From Candida dubliniensis CD36 (Eukaryota > Ascomycota > Pichiomycetes > Serinales > Debaryomycetaceae): DNA of 64,000 nt. Shown here piece after piece: positions 1 through 10,806 of this stretch (position 1 is its first letter; each line of letters starts with the position of its first letter). The translations under genes were made by a program, and so were the position numbers. The stretch covers positions 372,001 through 436,000 of the forward strand of contig NC_012860.1 in NCBI RefSeq assembly GCF_000026945.1, in the 5' to 3' direction. The notes under the pieces are model-generated. The model was not told the origin of the DNA, made no database searches, and worked only from the letters and a program-made list of their open reading frames with translations.

Positions 1-887
1 AAATAAAAAAAAAAAAAAACAATACGAAATTGTGGATATTGATCATCATCATAATAATTGCTACTATCTCTTATATATATTTGCCCCAGACTTTTTTTTT
101 TTTTCTTACTTTTGTTTTAGTGGTGGTGCTTTTGTGTACACAAAAATGGTTCAAAACTCCGAACTTATTCTTGTCCTCCTCCGTATTGAATTTTGGCGCA
201 CTACCCGTGCATATTCAATTTTAATCATTCATCCGTTCACCCACTCTGATATTCCTCTCTCTATATAAAACATATCTATTGAACATGCCATATCAGAGAA
301 CATATTGAGTGACCTATACATATGTAATACATTATTCTAAACAATAGAAACAGAGAAAACAAGTAAAAATAATGTGTACTATTCAAATAAAATCGGTCTT
401 TGCTTTTTTCCCAAATTTTTAATTTTTAATTTTTAACCCACAAAATAATAATTAGTGTAAATTTTTTTTTTTTTATCCCTCTCACCTCATTCTTGCTTTT
501 GTGCACTCCTTCTTTTTTTTTTTCTTATTATGAACGACAGAGATATGATTTGATTCTTCTTCTAAAATAACAAACTAATTACATCAAACATATCAAACAA
601 CAACGACAACAACAACGACAACAACAAGTATCATATATAAATTCCTTTAAATCTCCCACTTTTTTTTTTTTTTTTGTCTAAAAACTTCTTCCTTCCAGAT
701 TTTACTTTCTTCCCACTGATTGTTTTTTTTTTTTTTTTATTTGATTTTCCTTTCTTTTCTATTCTATTCTAGTTTTTCATTTTCATTTATTATTTGCTTA
801 ATTGATTTAAGTACTGGTTTAATTATTAGTTTTGAAACAAATTCCTTATTTATTATTACTGTCACGCATACATAAACCTTTCCAAAA
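1..887. other. Intergenic, upstream of CTN1 (left edge)
   Basis: No convincing gene. The stretch is dominated by poly-T and poly-A tracts and, around 598-627, a CAACGACAACAA-type low-complexity run. It presumably holds the promoter and T-rich leader of the carnitine acetyltransferase starting at 888. The two short reading frames at 30-268 overlap in different frames, are low complexity and resemble no protein family. Confidence 0.6.
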
Positions 888-2544
888 ATGTCAACTTATA
901 GATTTCAAGAAACATTGGAAAAACTTCCTATTCCTGATTTAGTTCAAACTTGTAATTCATATCTCGAGGCATTAAAACCATTACAAACTGAACAAGAACA
1001 TGAAAATACAAAAATTGCTGTTGATAAATTTCTTAATGGTGGTAATTCCAAAACCAACAATGGTGAAACTACTGGAAGTGGTATTGGTCATTATTTAGAT
1101 CGAGAATTACGTCAATATGCTAAAACTAGACCTAGTTATATTGAACAATTTTGGTATGATTCATATTTAAATTATGATTCCCCCGTTGTATTAAATTTAA
1201 ATCCTTTTTTCCTTTTAGAAGATGATCCATTCACTAATGAATCAAGTAGTATTAATCCTCAAGTTAAACGAGCCACCAATTTAACTTTATCATCGTTAAA
1301 ATTCATTCAAGCATTGAAAAATGAAACTTTGACTGTTGATACTTTGAAAAATGGAAAACCATTATGTATGTATCAATATACTAAATTATTTGGTGCTTCA
1401 AGAATCCCCACTCAAGAAGGATGTATGATGCAATCTGATCCATTATCTAATCATATTGTTGTTATGTCAAAATCTCAATTTTATTGGTTTGATGTATTGG
1501 ATTCTCATAATAATTTGATATTAAATGAAGCAGAATTGAATATTAATTTCAATTCAATCATTCGTGACTCCTTAACTACTCCATCAGATGAAATTGCTAA
1601 ATCATCATTTGGAGTATTGACTACTGAAAATAGACGTGTTTGGGCTAATGTTAGAAACAATTTAATTGGTAATAATACCATTAACCATGAAGTGTTGTCA
1701 ATTATTGATTCAGCATTATTTATATTATGTTTTGATGATATTGTTATTGATGATTTATCTGAATTATCGAAAAACATGCTTTGTGGGTTATCTATATTAG
1801 ATAATGGTATTCAAGTTGGTACTTGTACTAATCGTTGGTATGATAAATTACAAATCATTGTTACTAAAAATGCTAAAGCAGGAATTAATTTTGAACATAC
1901 TGGGGTTGATGGTCATACCGTTTTAAGATTTGTTAGTGATATCTATACCGATTCAATTTTGTCATTTGCTAATTCCATTAATAATAATGCTCCATCTTTA
2001 TGGAAATCCACCACCAAAAATGATGCCGCTGATTATGAATTGGAAGAAGATTTAATTACTATCCCGCGTAAATTAGAATGGGATTTAACACCCGATTTAT
2101 CATTGGTTTTAAGATTTGGTGAAACTAGATTATCAGATTTAATTAATCAAAATGAATTTCGTCATTTAGAATTTAAAAATTATGGTTCTTCACAAATTAA
2201 GAAAATGAAATTCTCACCAGATGCCTTTGTTCAAATGGCATTCCAAGCTACTTATTATGCTCTTTATGGTAAAGTTGAATGTACTTATGAACCAGCCATG
2301 ACCAAACAATATTATCATGGCCGTACTGAAGCCATTCGTACTGTTTCTCAAGAATCAAATTTATTTGTTCGAAAATTCTTCGATTCAACGGTATCAATGA
2401 AGGAAAAATTACAATATTTATCTGATGCTTGTAAGAAACATTCTCAAAAGACGAGAATGAGTTCCATGGGACAAGGTGTTGATCGTTATTTATATGCCAT
2501 GTTTTGTATTTGGAAAAGATATTTACAAGATTATGAAGAAGAGC

Positions 2545-2578
<34 letters not shown>

Positions 2579-3299
2579 GTATATCCAAGAAGGTAGCGGT
2601 GATGGTGAACAACAATTGGAAGCAGTTGGATTATCTCGAGATGATACTATAGTTGTTCAAATGGATGGTGAACATGATCATGATGACGATTCAACAACTG
2701 TTGTTGGAACCAATGGTAGTAAAAATCTCCATGCATCTGGATCTCATGGTAATAATGATATTTACGACAGTTATGATTTATTGAAAATAGTACCAGAAAT
2801 ATTTGCTGATTCAGGTTGGGATAAATTAAATAACACAATTATTTCCACATCTAATTGTGGTAATCCATCATTGAGATTGTTTGGATTTGGTCCAGTTTCT
2901 GCTAATGGATTTGGTATTGGTTATATTCTTAAAGATGATTCAATTTCAATTTGTGCTAGTTCAAAACATCGTCAAACTCAAAGATTTTTGGTTACTTTGA
3001 ATTCTTATTTATTAGAAATTCAAAGTATTTGGAAACAAGTTGAAACCATGAATAAATTACTGGATGAATTGGCATTGAAAATTGATATCAATAAAAAACA
3101 AAAAGAAGCGGCAGAAGAAGAAGAAGCCAGACCAAAACATAACATTAATGCATTATTGGGAGGTTATGGATATTTTGATATGGGTGAAGAAGATATTAAA
3201 AGTAGAGGACAATCTCCTGAACCACCATTTTTAAATCGAGCAAATTCAAGTTTCAGTGTTCGTGAAATTGGTAAGAAATTACGATTAAGTGAATATTAA
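888..3299 (+). CDS. CTN1: Carnitine O-acetyltransferase (cytosolic type)
   Basis: Transfers acetyl groups between CoA and carnitine so that acetyl units can move between compartments during growth on fatty acids, acetate or ethanol. The 803-residue protein shows the choline/carnitine acyltransferase fold: an N-terminal LPIPDL and SYLEALKPL start, the catalytic motif EHTGVDG with the active-site His at about residue 337, and the C-terminal FGFGPVSANGFGIGY block. It ends SEY, so it lacks a peroxisomal SKL signal, and it has no obvious mitochondrial presequence; this fits a cytosolic isoform. An insertion around residues 550-625 carries about 12 Gln followed by acidic and Ser/Gly-rich sequence and interrupts the otherwise conserved C-terminal half. 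A CTG codon at 3060-3062 would be serine in this clade. The family is certain; the choice of CTN1 over CTN3 rests on the remembered gene order. Confidence 0.9.
2544..2579 (+). repeat. CAA/CAG repeat encoding polyglutamine in CTN1
   Basis: Eleven CAA codons followed by one CAG give a pure run of 12 Gln. Such tracts are frequent and length-variable in Candida genes. This one sits in a low-complexity insertion that typical carnitine acetyltransferases lack. Confidence 0.9.
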
Positions 3300-4365
3300 A
3301 ATGAAAGATAGGTTTTTATGATGATGATGATTATGTATTTTTGTTAAACTTATTTATTTTGTTTTTTAGTTGTTTGAATAATATATTTATTTATTTAGTT
3401 ACTATGTTTTTGTGTGGATGGTTGCTCTAAAGTTTTGAAGTGAAAACAAATAATCACATTCTAAAAGGGCAACCATCTTGACGGTGCATAGTCAGGTAAT
3501 AAGATCACAGAAGCCTGACTAATTGCTAGCTGTACCGTTATAAGATTAAAGTTGCATACAGGAGAAGATATTACTCATGCTCCTTACATATAATCCAGGT
3601 TTTTAATATGAGATCTTGTCTTGGAATTAGGGTATCCGAGGGTTGATTTCGGCTCGCAAAAGTAGTAGAAGAGCCCCACAGTTTTTACTTCTTAAATTAG
3701 CTAGTATTAAACAATATAGGAGAGGTTAAACATAACAAGATAACTGATTGTAGCATAACATAAGTAGCTATTCTAAAATCGTAATTAGAACTGACAAATT
3801 TATTACATATTGTCTTGAGCGCCACAGTTGATGATAATCTAAGATATGCATACTGGTAATGCACAATATAAATTTGGTGATAATTAACTTGAATTGCGAA
3901 AACAAGTAAAATCAAACAGTTAATTGACTTACTGGAATAAAGATATTAATATAAGTTTATAATAGTTGTTATTGATTAACAGAAGGAGTTGTACTAGAAC
4001 ATTAGACGATAGAACAATCAATCATTTAGGGACGGCACGGAAAATAAACCTTCTCTCCTGATGACATAACCATAATCTGGCACAAACTCACACACTAAAT
4101 ACTTTTTCTATTATTTTTTATCTTTCGATCTTGCAGATTGATATACAATGAATGAAAAAAAAAGAAACCCTCATACATACATACATACATAAATAAACTA
4201 TCTTAACCGAAAACAGTCAGAAAAAAAACTTCACTTCAAACTTCACTTTTATCCTTCTCGTTACTTCATTTCCTACCTTTGGTCTTTCATTTATCTTGTT
4301 CTTAAAAAAGACAAGTTGCCATTTTAATCATATCCACTTGAAGAAACAAGAACATACAAGCCACC
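3300..4365. other. Intergenic between CTN1 and MFS gene
   Basis: About 1.07 kb between two genes read in the same direction. The left third (3417-3545) contains strong nested inverted repeats described separately as a candidate structured RNA. The remainder is AT-rich with a (CATA)n-like tract near 4171-4191 and T- and A-runs close to the next start codon. No conserved protein was recognised in the short reading frames here. Confidence 0.6.
3417..3545 (+). ncRNA. Candidate structured RNA: two tandem stem-loops
   Basis: Seen: the 12-nt segments 3417-3428 and 3466-3477 can pair as a 12-bp stem (one G-U) around a 37-nt loop that itself contains GTTTT/AAAAC. Immediately downstream, 3490-3496 (AGTCAGG) pairs perfectly with 3514-3520 (CCTGACT), enclosed by ACGGT/ACCGT at 3481-3485 and 3534-3538. 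The outer stem is followed at once by ATAAGA (3540-3545), which fits the H box pattern ANANNA of H/ACA snoRNAs. Inference: this may be an H/ACA-like or other structured RNA, but I could not identify a convincing 3' hairpin with a correctly spaced ACA box, and no known RNA family was recognised. Strand is assumed. Confidence 0.3.
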
Positions 4366-6267
4366 ATGAATAAAAAAATGGCAAATATTTCTTTCCGAGA
4401 GCAAATGCAAGGTTTCCCACTTTGGCAAATGTTTGTCATTAGTTGTATTCGATTTTCCGAACCAATAGCATTCACATCATTATTCCCCTATGTTTATTTT
4501 ATGATTCGAGATTTTAATATAGCTCCTCATTCAACTGATATCGCCAAATATTCTGGTTATTTATCAGCATCATTTGCATTTTGTCAATTTTTCTGTTGTG
4601 TACAATGGGGTAAAGCATCCGATAAATATGGTCGCAAAAGAATTTTATTAATGGGGTTATTAGGGACTGCAATATCAATGATTATATTTGGGTTTTCACC
4701 TAATTTCTGGGTTGCAATGTTTGCTAGATCTCTTATGGGGTGTCTAAATGGGAATATAGCAGTATTGAGAACTGCTATTGGAGAAATCGCTACTCATAAA
4801 AACCATCAATCAATTGCATTTAGCACATTACCCTTGCTTTGGAATTTTGGTGCCGTTATTGGTCCTATTATCGGTGGTTCCAAATATTTTACCCGCCCTA
4901 AACAAAGAAATGATATTGATAATTATCAACTGGGCGAATTGCTGAACTTGGGGAGAATTTTTATGTTTATGGCTCAAGATCCTCAACTGCCAAGTAGTGG
5001 CGACAACAACAGTTTATACAATAGATTTATGAACAAATATCCTTATGCATTATCTAATATTGTCATTGCTGGGATCTTAATGTTTAGTTTTGTAATGGGG
5101 TTTTTATTTCTTGAAGAAACTCACTCTCGTACAAAGAACAAAAGAGACATAGGTTTAGAAATTGGTGATTTTATTCTAAACAAACTTGGTTATGATACCC
5201 CAATTAGATCTTGGCAAAGGACTAAACATTCTAGAATTGAACCAATTGTTGAACAATCACAATCAACCCAAGATAGTTCTGATACCATTTCTTCATTATC
5301 AAGTGATGACGACAATTCCAACCCAGAAATTGAAAGATTAATTGTTGCTCCACAACCATTATACAATTCAGTTGATGACAACAACGAAGACGTCCACGAA
5401 AGTGATCAAACATCAAATGATGAAGAAGACAACAAATATATTGGACCAATGCCTAGACGATATTCTGATGCCTTAGTGAGACGTTATTCTTCAGCACAAT
5501 TGGGACCAGTTTTATCTCATACAATATCAAACACTTCAGTTATTTCAACTAATGTGGAACAGAAATTCACACGTGATATTTTCACTCCATCAGTGGTACT
5601 GGCCATGACTGTTAATTTCTTTTTATCATTCCATACAGTTGTTTATTCTGAATTCTTACCCGTGATGCTTGCTGGAGAATTAAAGCCAGAAAAACTGAAA
5701 TTGCCATTTAAATTAGTTGGAGGATTTGGATACGATAGTGATACTATTGGTAATCTTTTATCATTTACTGGGTTAATCGGTACGTTATCAGTAATGTTTG
5801 TTTTCCCATTTCTTGATCGTCATTATCGACCAATTACTAGTTTAAGAGCTTCACAAATAATTTTCCCCATTCTATACCCAATTTTACCATATTTAGTGTT
5901 TACCCATCATGTATATAATAGTGCCAACCCACCATGGCTAACAAAGACATTACTTTACGTATTGTGTTGTATCTTGACCGGTTCAAATGCCGTTGGATTC
6001 CCCAATATCATTGTATTAATTCATCGTTCATCACCAGAACAACATCGTGCATTCATAAACGGAACATCATTGAGTTTGAATTCATTAGCTCGGTTTTTAG
6101 GACCCATGCTTTGGGGGTATGTCATGACCATTAGTGAAGTTTTAGAAATCGGGGAATTATCATGGATACTATTGGGTGGCTTATCTTTAATTTGCTGTAC
6201 TTATGCATTTATGATGAAAGATACTGATGAAGATGAGGAAGATCCAATTGCTGAAGATAATGTATAG
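4366..6267 (+). CDS. Major facilitator superfamily transporter, YCR023C-like
   Basis: A 633-residue membrane protein with about 12 predicted transmembrane segments, six on each side of a long hydrophilic loop (roughly residues 275-400). The loop is rich in Ser, Asp and Glu and contains repeated SDD and DDN patches. The MFS motif between helices 2 and 3 is visible as GKASDKYGRKRILL near residue 85. The closest family I recognise is the fungal YCR023C/plant ZIFL1-like group of the DHA1 type. The substrate cannot be read from the sequence. The first ATG gives MNKKMANIS; the second Met at residue 5 is equally possible. No introns are apparent and the reading frame is intact. Confidence 0.8.
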   Translation: MNKKMANISFREQMQGFPLWQMFVISCIRFSEPIAFTSLFPYVYFMIRDFNIAPHSTDIAKYSGYLSASFAFCQFFCCVQWGKASDKYGRKRILLMGLLGTAISMIIFGFSPNFWVAMFARSLMGCLNGNIAVLRTAIGEIATHKNHQSIAFSTLPLLWNFGAVIGPIIGGSKYFTRPKQRNDIDNYQLGELLNLGRIFMFMAQDPQLPSSGDNNSLYNRFMNKYPYALSNIVIAGILMFSFVMGFLFLEETHSRTKNKRDIGLEIGDFILNKLGYDTPIRSWQRTKHSRIEPIVEQSQSTQDSSDTISSLSSDDDNSNPEIERLIVAPQPLYNSVDDNNEDVHESDQTSNDEEDNKYIGPMPRRYSDALVRRYSSAQLGPVLSHTISNTSVISTNVEQKFTRDIFTPSVVLAMTVNFFLSFHTVVYSEFLPVMLAGELKPEKLKLPFKLVGGFGYDSDTIGNLLSFTGLIGTLSVMFVFPFLDRHYRPITSLRASQIIFPILYPILPYLVFTHHVYNSANPPWLTKTLLYVLCCILTGSNAVGFPNIIVLIHRSSPEQHRAFINGTSLSLNSLARFLGPMLWGYVMTISEVLEIGELSWILLGGLSLICCTYAFMMKDTDEDEEDPIAEDNV

Positions 6268-7047
6268 GAGAAAGTATAATCACCAGAAGTTGATCTGGTT
6301 ATTTTAATATATATGTGTATATTATTAGTTGACGACTGCTATTAACCACAAAAAAAGACTAATTTAATTCGATCTCTGAAGTAAAATTTCAAAAAACAGT
6401 TCAATTACAGAAGATCATACACAGAGAAAGAGACAGAAACTGCAATTACAATTGAGTAACTTTCTTACACAATGGAATTAATGGAAACTTTTTGGAGTAT
6501 AAAGTGTCAACTGTACGTTTTTGTTTGTGTACAACAATTAATTGCTTATAATTTTTTTCTACTACACGCTGATTTCTGTATAATGAAAGCAGCACGAAAT
6601 CGTTGTAGTTGTTAACTTCACAAAATGTCTTATTCAAGCTCTGCTTCTATCTAACTCACATTCTAACTAAGGATACTTTATAGCTTCATTTATACCACCG
6701 AATACACCTCAACTTTATCATCACCTGATGCACCATGAAAAATTTCCCATCAACCTAATTACTCAGCGCTGTAGTTCTTTGCCTTGTTAACATAAAATAG
6801 TACATACACCAACAAAATATACAGAATTATGAAAGAATTATTCAGAGTTTCTTCACCGGTACCAACAATAACTACACACATTAGCTATTTTCATGAAACA
6901 TTATATTTTGAAAACAGTCCATACACTTTAGAAATCCTCCGCAATACTGAATTACAAAGCAGAGAAGACACTAACAATCACACCATAAGAATAAGCGAAG
7001 TTTCATATTAGTATCTTCCAAATTTGAATTTACAATCACCCCCCCCC
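6268..7047. other. Intergenic upstream of the LRR pseudogene
   Basis: AT-rich, with no recognised gene. A 60-codon open frame at 6829-7011 has no family resemblance and is not supported. A run of nine C residues (7039-7047) lies directly before the ATG of the pseudogene. Confidence 0.5.
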
Positions 7048-9129
7048 ATGGTAATTGCAAGTCGAGATGTTAATCTTTTTTATGAAGTGGCAAAACTTCC
7101 TTCTGAAGTTGTCGCTATAATTATTAGTTATTTACCGACATGTATATTGCCAGAATTATTATACTTCTAACCAATTAAAGAGATTGTTGCTTCAACAATA
7201 TTTTCAGATGTACATGTAACAGAACTTTTTTCAAGACATAAATGTAGTGATGAGCCAGGTGTTGGCTACTCTAGATGTCAGTGAAATATGTTCAGAATCA
7301 CTTATAAGAATTTGAGGAAGGGCATTGATGAATGGAATATATACCCAAAGGACATTAAAACGGAAAGCTTGATTATATTTACAACTATTCTTGCTACATT
7401 CAGTAAACTTTTAACCGAGGCCCTGAAAATCTGTGGCTTCTTTTGGGGGTCTAAGAATATGCCTCAAGTATTTATGCTAGAATTTTTAACAAACTGCAAT
7501 GTTAAATTTGATTTTGTAAATTTGTCAAATTTCCGGAATCCAGGCACATTACCTCCCATTGCTCCAGGTATTAAACTACATGATATCGTATTGGATAATT
7601 ATGTAATTCCTGGTGTGAAAGAATTGGTATTGTATATGAATCACACCAATTTGGAACGAGATGGCTTTTCCTTTTCGTCTGTTTTGGAGGACTTGCAAAT
7701 TCATGTAAAAACCAAGATTCATGTGACTTTGCCTGCAAATTTACGGAAGCTCTGTATCATATCTCAGGATCAGGTAATCTTCAGATCTGAAGAAATGGGT
7801 GATTTGGTACAATTACACCTTAAGTTGCCACTTATTGAATCTTTTGAAAAAACTGAAATAATGGCACCAAATTTGAAATTGTTGACCTTGCAAGATTGTG
7901 AAAAGTTGTTTAATTTTGATAAGTTAAAACAGTTCCAGCGTTTAAAGCACTTAATATTGAAGAATTGTGTCTATCCGGTTGGTTTGTTTGAAGAAGGTTC
8001 TCTTCTAGAGCTAGAGAAATTTGAATATGAAGGAGAATGTTTTCTGGCTGCAGAAGAGATCTGTAGTTTATCGCTGGTTTTTCCTTCAAATTTGAAGCTG
8101 TTGACGATCATTAATAATGGGAATATGGATATTTGCATTGACACCTCACTTCTTCTAGTCACATTGACGCGTTTAGAACTTGCTGGATAATCCTATAACG
8201 ATGCTGATGGGTATATTCATTTGGGTGAGTATTTGCAATATATTCAACTTTGCACATCAAAGCTTAAATTTGATAGTAACTTCAGAATCCCACCTACGGC
8301 TGATGATGTCAGATTAGAAACGAATTTTTTATTCTTCGAAAGTCTGGATTTTATGTATCATTTACCAACGAGTCTTACCCGTTTACGCTTGGTTGCCGAC
8401 GAACATGGGCAGATGAGTACACTTACCCAAGTGGTTAAATGGCCATTGATGTTAGGTGCTATTACTTTCCAAAATTTCAATATTGATTATTCCACATTAG
8501 AATTATTAAACTTGAAAGAATCTAGACTTGAAGAAATTAGCATTTCTGGAGGTGATAATGAAACATTGGATGTTGACCTATGTCCTGTTAGTGTTAAAAA
8601 TATATCTTTAACGAACATGAGAATCCGTGAATTGCCTGCTTCCTTTGAAAAATTGGAAAACTTGCGAGAATTGTGTCTAGCAAAGAATCAATTGAGAAAA
8701 GTGAATTCTGTGAAGCTACCTATATCATCATTGGTAACTTTAATTCTATGTCAATGTGATCTTCGTTTGGTATCACCATTTTTGGTTTCAATGAGTGAGG
8801 AAAAGAACAGAAACGCAAAGCTAAGACTAGACGCTACAGAAAATTCAGGTATAAGTGTTATTGATGTAGGAAGAGCAATGACATCAATGAAAGGGCTCCT
8901 CTTAGATGTCGACAATATTGATGAATCCTTAGTGGACATTTCTGAGTATTCTAATCGTTTAAGTTGTACATCTCGGATGTCTGATTCTGATTCTGAAAAA
9001 TCCGGGACAGAAGGGGTGGTCACCGACTATGATACAGACGATCTTTATAATGGAAGAGTATTTATTTTTCTTAATGAAGATAGTGATGATGAGGATGATG
9101 TTGAGGATGTTGATGATACTGATCACTAA
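7048..9129 (+). pseudogene. F-box/leucine-rich-repeat gene (IFA-like), three in-frame stops
   Basis: A single reading frame of 694 codons from ATG 7048 to TAA 9127-9129 is broken by three internal stops: TAA 7168-7170, TGA 7282-7284 and TAA 8188-8190. No frameshift is needed to join the four segments. The N-terminal segment has an F-box-like LPSEVVAIIISYLP. The middle and C-terminal parts carry repeated LRR-like units (for example LKLLTLQDCEKL and LRELCLAKNQL), and the tail is very acidic (EDSDDEDDVEDVDD). The layout matches the Candida-specific IFA leucine-rich-repeat family, which I recall as highly variable with many disrupted members. The long open segments suggest recent decay. Two of them (7288-8190 and 8221-9129) might be annotated as separate genes; I consider them parts of one. 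Confidence 0.75.
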
Positions 9130-9615
9130 AGACGAGGAAGACGTTAATGATAGTGGAGGAAACCGGGACAATTTTTGGAAATATTGGTATACTATGTAAT
9201 ACTTGATTCATTATACTGCCAATGCATTATTTATTCAACTTTAGGTGATAATTTACATTGACTAATCATGATTTCTTAATTATTTAGGTTACTTTTACTC
9301 TGATATAGCTTTTTAAAGAGAAATCATGCAAAGTAAAGTGCACAATAGTTCTCTTATCATTGGCAAAAGAATTCGCACCATATAGACTGTTTTGTTCAAA
9401 CCATTTTCGCACCAATTTTGGTTGAAAGATTCTCTTCCCCTTCGTGGTATGAATAATTTTTAGATTAGCATTCTGTTTTAGCACTAGCAAGAATTTAATT
9501 TAGCAAGTTTGCCTATGAATACAATATACTTAGAATACTTTATTAACTTACCAAAAACAACTTAACTTCTATTCTTCCAATTCATTATACATAACATTAT
9601 TTAAACACATTGAGG
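9130..9615. other. Intergenic between LRR pseudogene and MAK32
   Basis: AT-rich spacer of about 490 bp. I see no gene or notable repeat. It should contain the 3' end of the pseudogene and the promoter of the MAK32-like gene. Confidence 0.5.
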
Positions 9616-10737
9616 ATGTCGATTTTTACAACGTTAGGAATGTTTATAGTTGATGAGAATCGATACGTCGACAGTAACAGCAATCCCCTACCACCGCCAC
9701 CTTCTTCATCATCCTCGTCTTTACAACAAACAAACATTATTGGTGGGGCTGGAACATATGCTATAATGGGAGCAAGAATAATATGTGATGGTCGTCAAGA
9801 TTTAGTCGATCAAATATCAGGAATCATTGATATGGGTTCTGATTTCCCCTTTGAAATTAAACAAGAATTGAATACTTGGAAAACTAGAGGTGTAATATAT
9901 CGAGAGAATCCTCGTCGATTGACTACTCGTGGTGTCAATATTTATCAATACACAGATAGTAATACTAAAAGTTCTAAAGGATCAATTGATAATGAACTAG
10001 AGCAAGATGCAATTAGATATTTCGAATATGTTACACCAAAACTAAGAATTGAAATCAATGATATCTTGAAATATCCAAATTTGAAACAAAGTTCAAATTT
10101 TCATTTAATTTGTTCAATCAAACGATGTAAATTATTGATTGATTCAATTAATCAATTTAACCCAACAGCCAAGTTTATTTATGAACCACTACCTGATGAT
10201 TGTATTTTTGAAAATTTGGAATTTTTACAAAATGAAATATTACCGAAAATTCATGTTTTCACACCTAATTTGAATGAAGCAAAATTATTACTAGGATTAA
10301 CTGATAATAAAGACGAAACAAGTAACAATGATGACAATGAAGATTTACAAGAAATATCTCAACAATTTACAAACCATTTACAGTTATCGAATTCAGGTAC
10401 AGCATTACGATGTGGAGCTCAAGGTTGTTATATAAATACTAAATCCGGAGACAAATTTCAATTACCAGCATATCACCAGGATCAAAATAAGGTGGTCGAT
10501 GTTACTGGTGGTGGAAATTCATTTTGTGGAGGGTTTATGATGGCGTATCATTTAAGTGATGGTGATTGGTTAACCAGCGGAGTTGCAGGAATCATTAGTA
10601 GTGGATGTATAATTGAAAAATTGGGTATGCCAACAGTTACTGATAATAGTAAATTTAATAACAAATCATTAAAAGATAGACTAGATACATATTTGAATGA
10701 GAATCCAACATTAAAAGTTAATTTTAAATGGATTTAA
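9616..10737 (+). CDS. MAK32: MAK32-like PfkB-family protein
   Basis: A 373-residue member of the ribokinase/PfkB sugar-kinase fold. The N-terminal Gly-rich strand (IIGGAGTYAIMGARI) and the C-terminal signature DVTGGGNSFCGGF are visible. In active kinases the C-terminal motif reads GAGD with a catalytic Asp; here the equivalent position is Asn301, so phosphotransfer is doubtful. S. cerevisiae Mak32 is needed for stability of the double-stranded RNA of the L-A/M1 killer system, and my recollection is that it has the same altered motif. The start is taken at ATG 9616 (MSIFTTLG), because the slightly longer frame begins at a TTG. The gene converges on HOL4 with only 69 bp between the stop codons. 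Confidence 0.75.
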   Translation: MSIFTTLGMFIVDENRYVDSNSNPLPPPPSSSSSSLQQTNIIGGAGTYAIMGARIICDGRQDLVDQISGIIDMGSDFPFEIKQELNTWKTRGVIYRENPRRLTTRGVNIYQYTDSNTKSSKGSIDNELEQDAIRYFEYVTPKLRIEINDILKYPNLKQSSNFHLICSIKRCKLLIDSINQFNPTAKFIYEPLPDDCIFENLEFLQNEILPKIHVFTPNLNEAKLLLGLTDNKDETSNNDDNEDLQEISQQFTNHLQLSNSGTALRCGAQGCYINTKSGDKFQLPAYHQDQNKVVDVTGGGNSFCGGFMMAYHLSDGDWLTSGVAGIISSGCIIEKLGMPTVTDNSKFNNKSLKDRLDTYLNENPTLKVNFKWI

Positions 10738-10806
10738 TTAGAAATATACAGATATATTCCATATATCTACACCTACATTCAGTCAAAAATAAACTCTAAT
10801 AACTTT

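Noticed and set aside
3620..3680. GGCTC/GAGCC hairpin near 3651-3675 as a tRNA T-arm or snoRNA 3' hairpin
   Set aside because: No TTCGA loop or acceptor stem fits a tRNA, and the ACA at 3678 is too close to the stem for an H/ACA hairpin.
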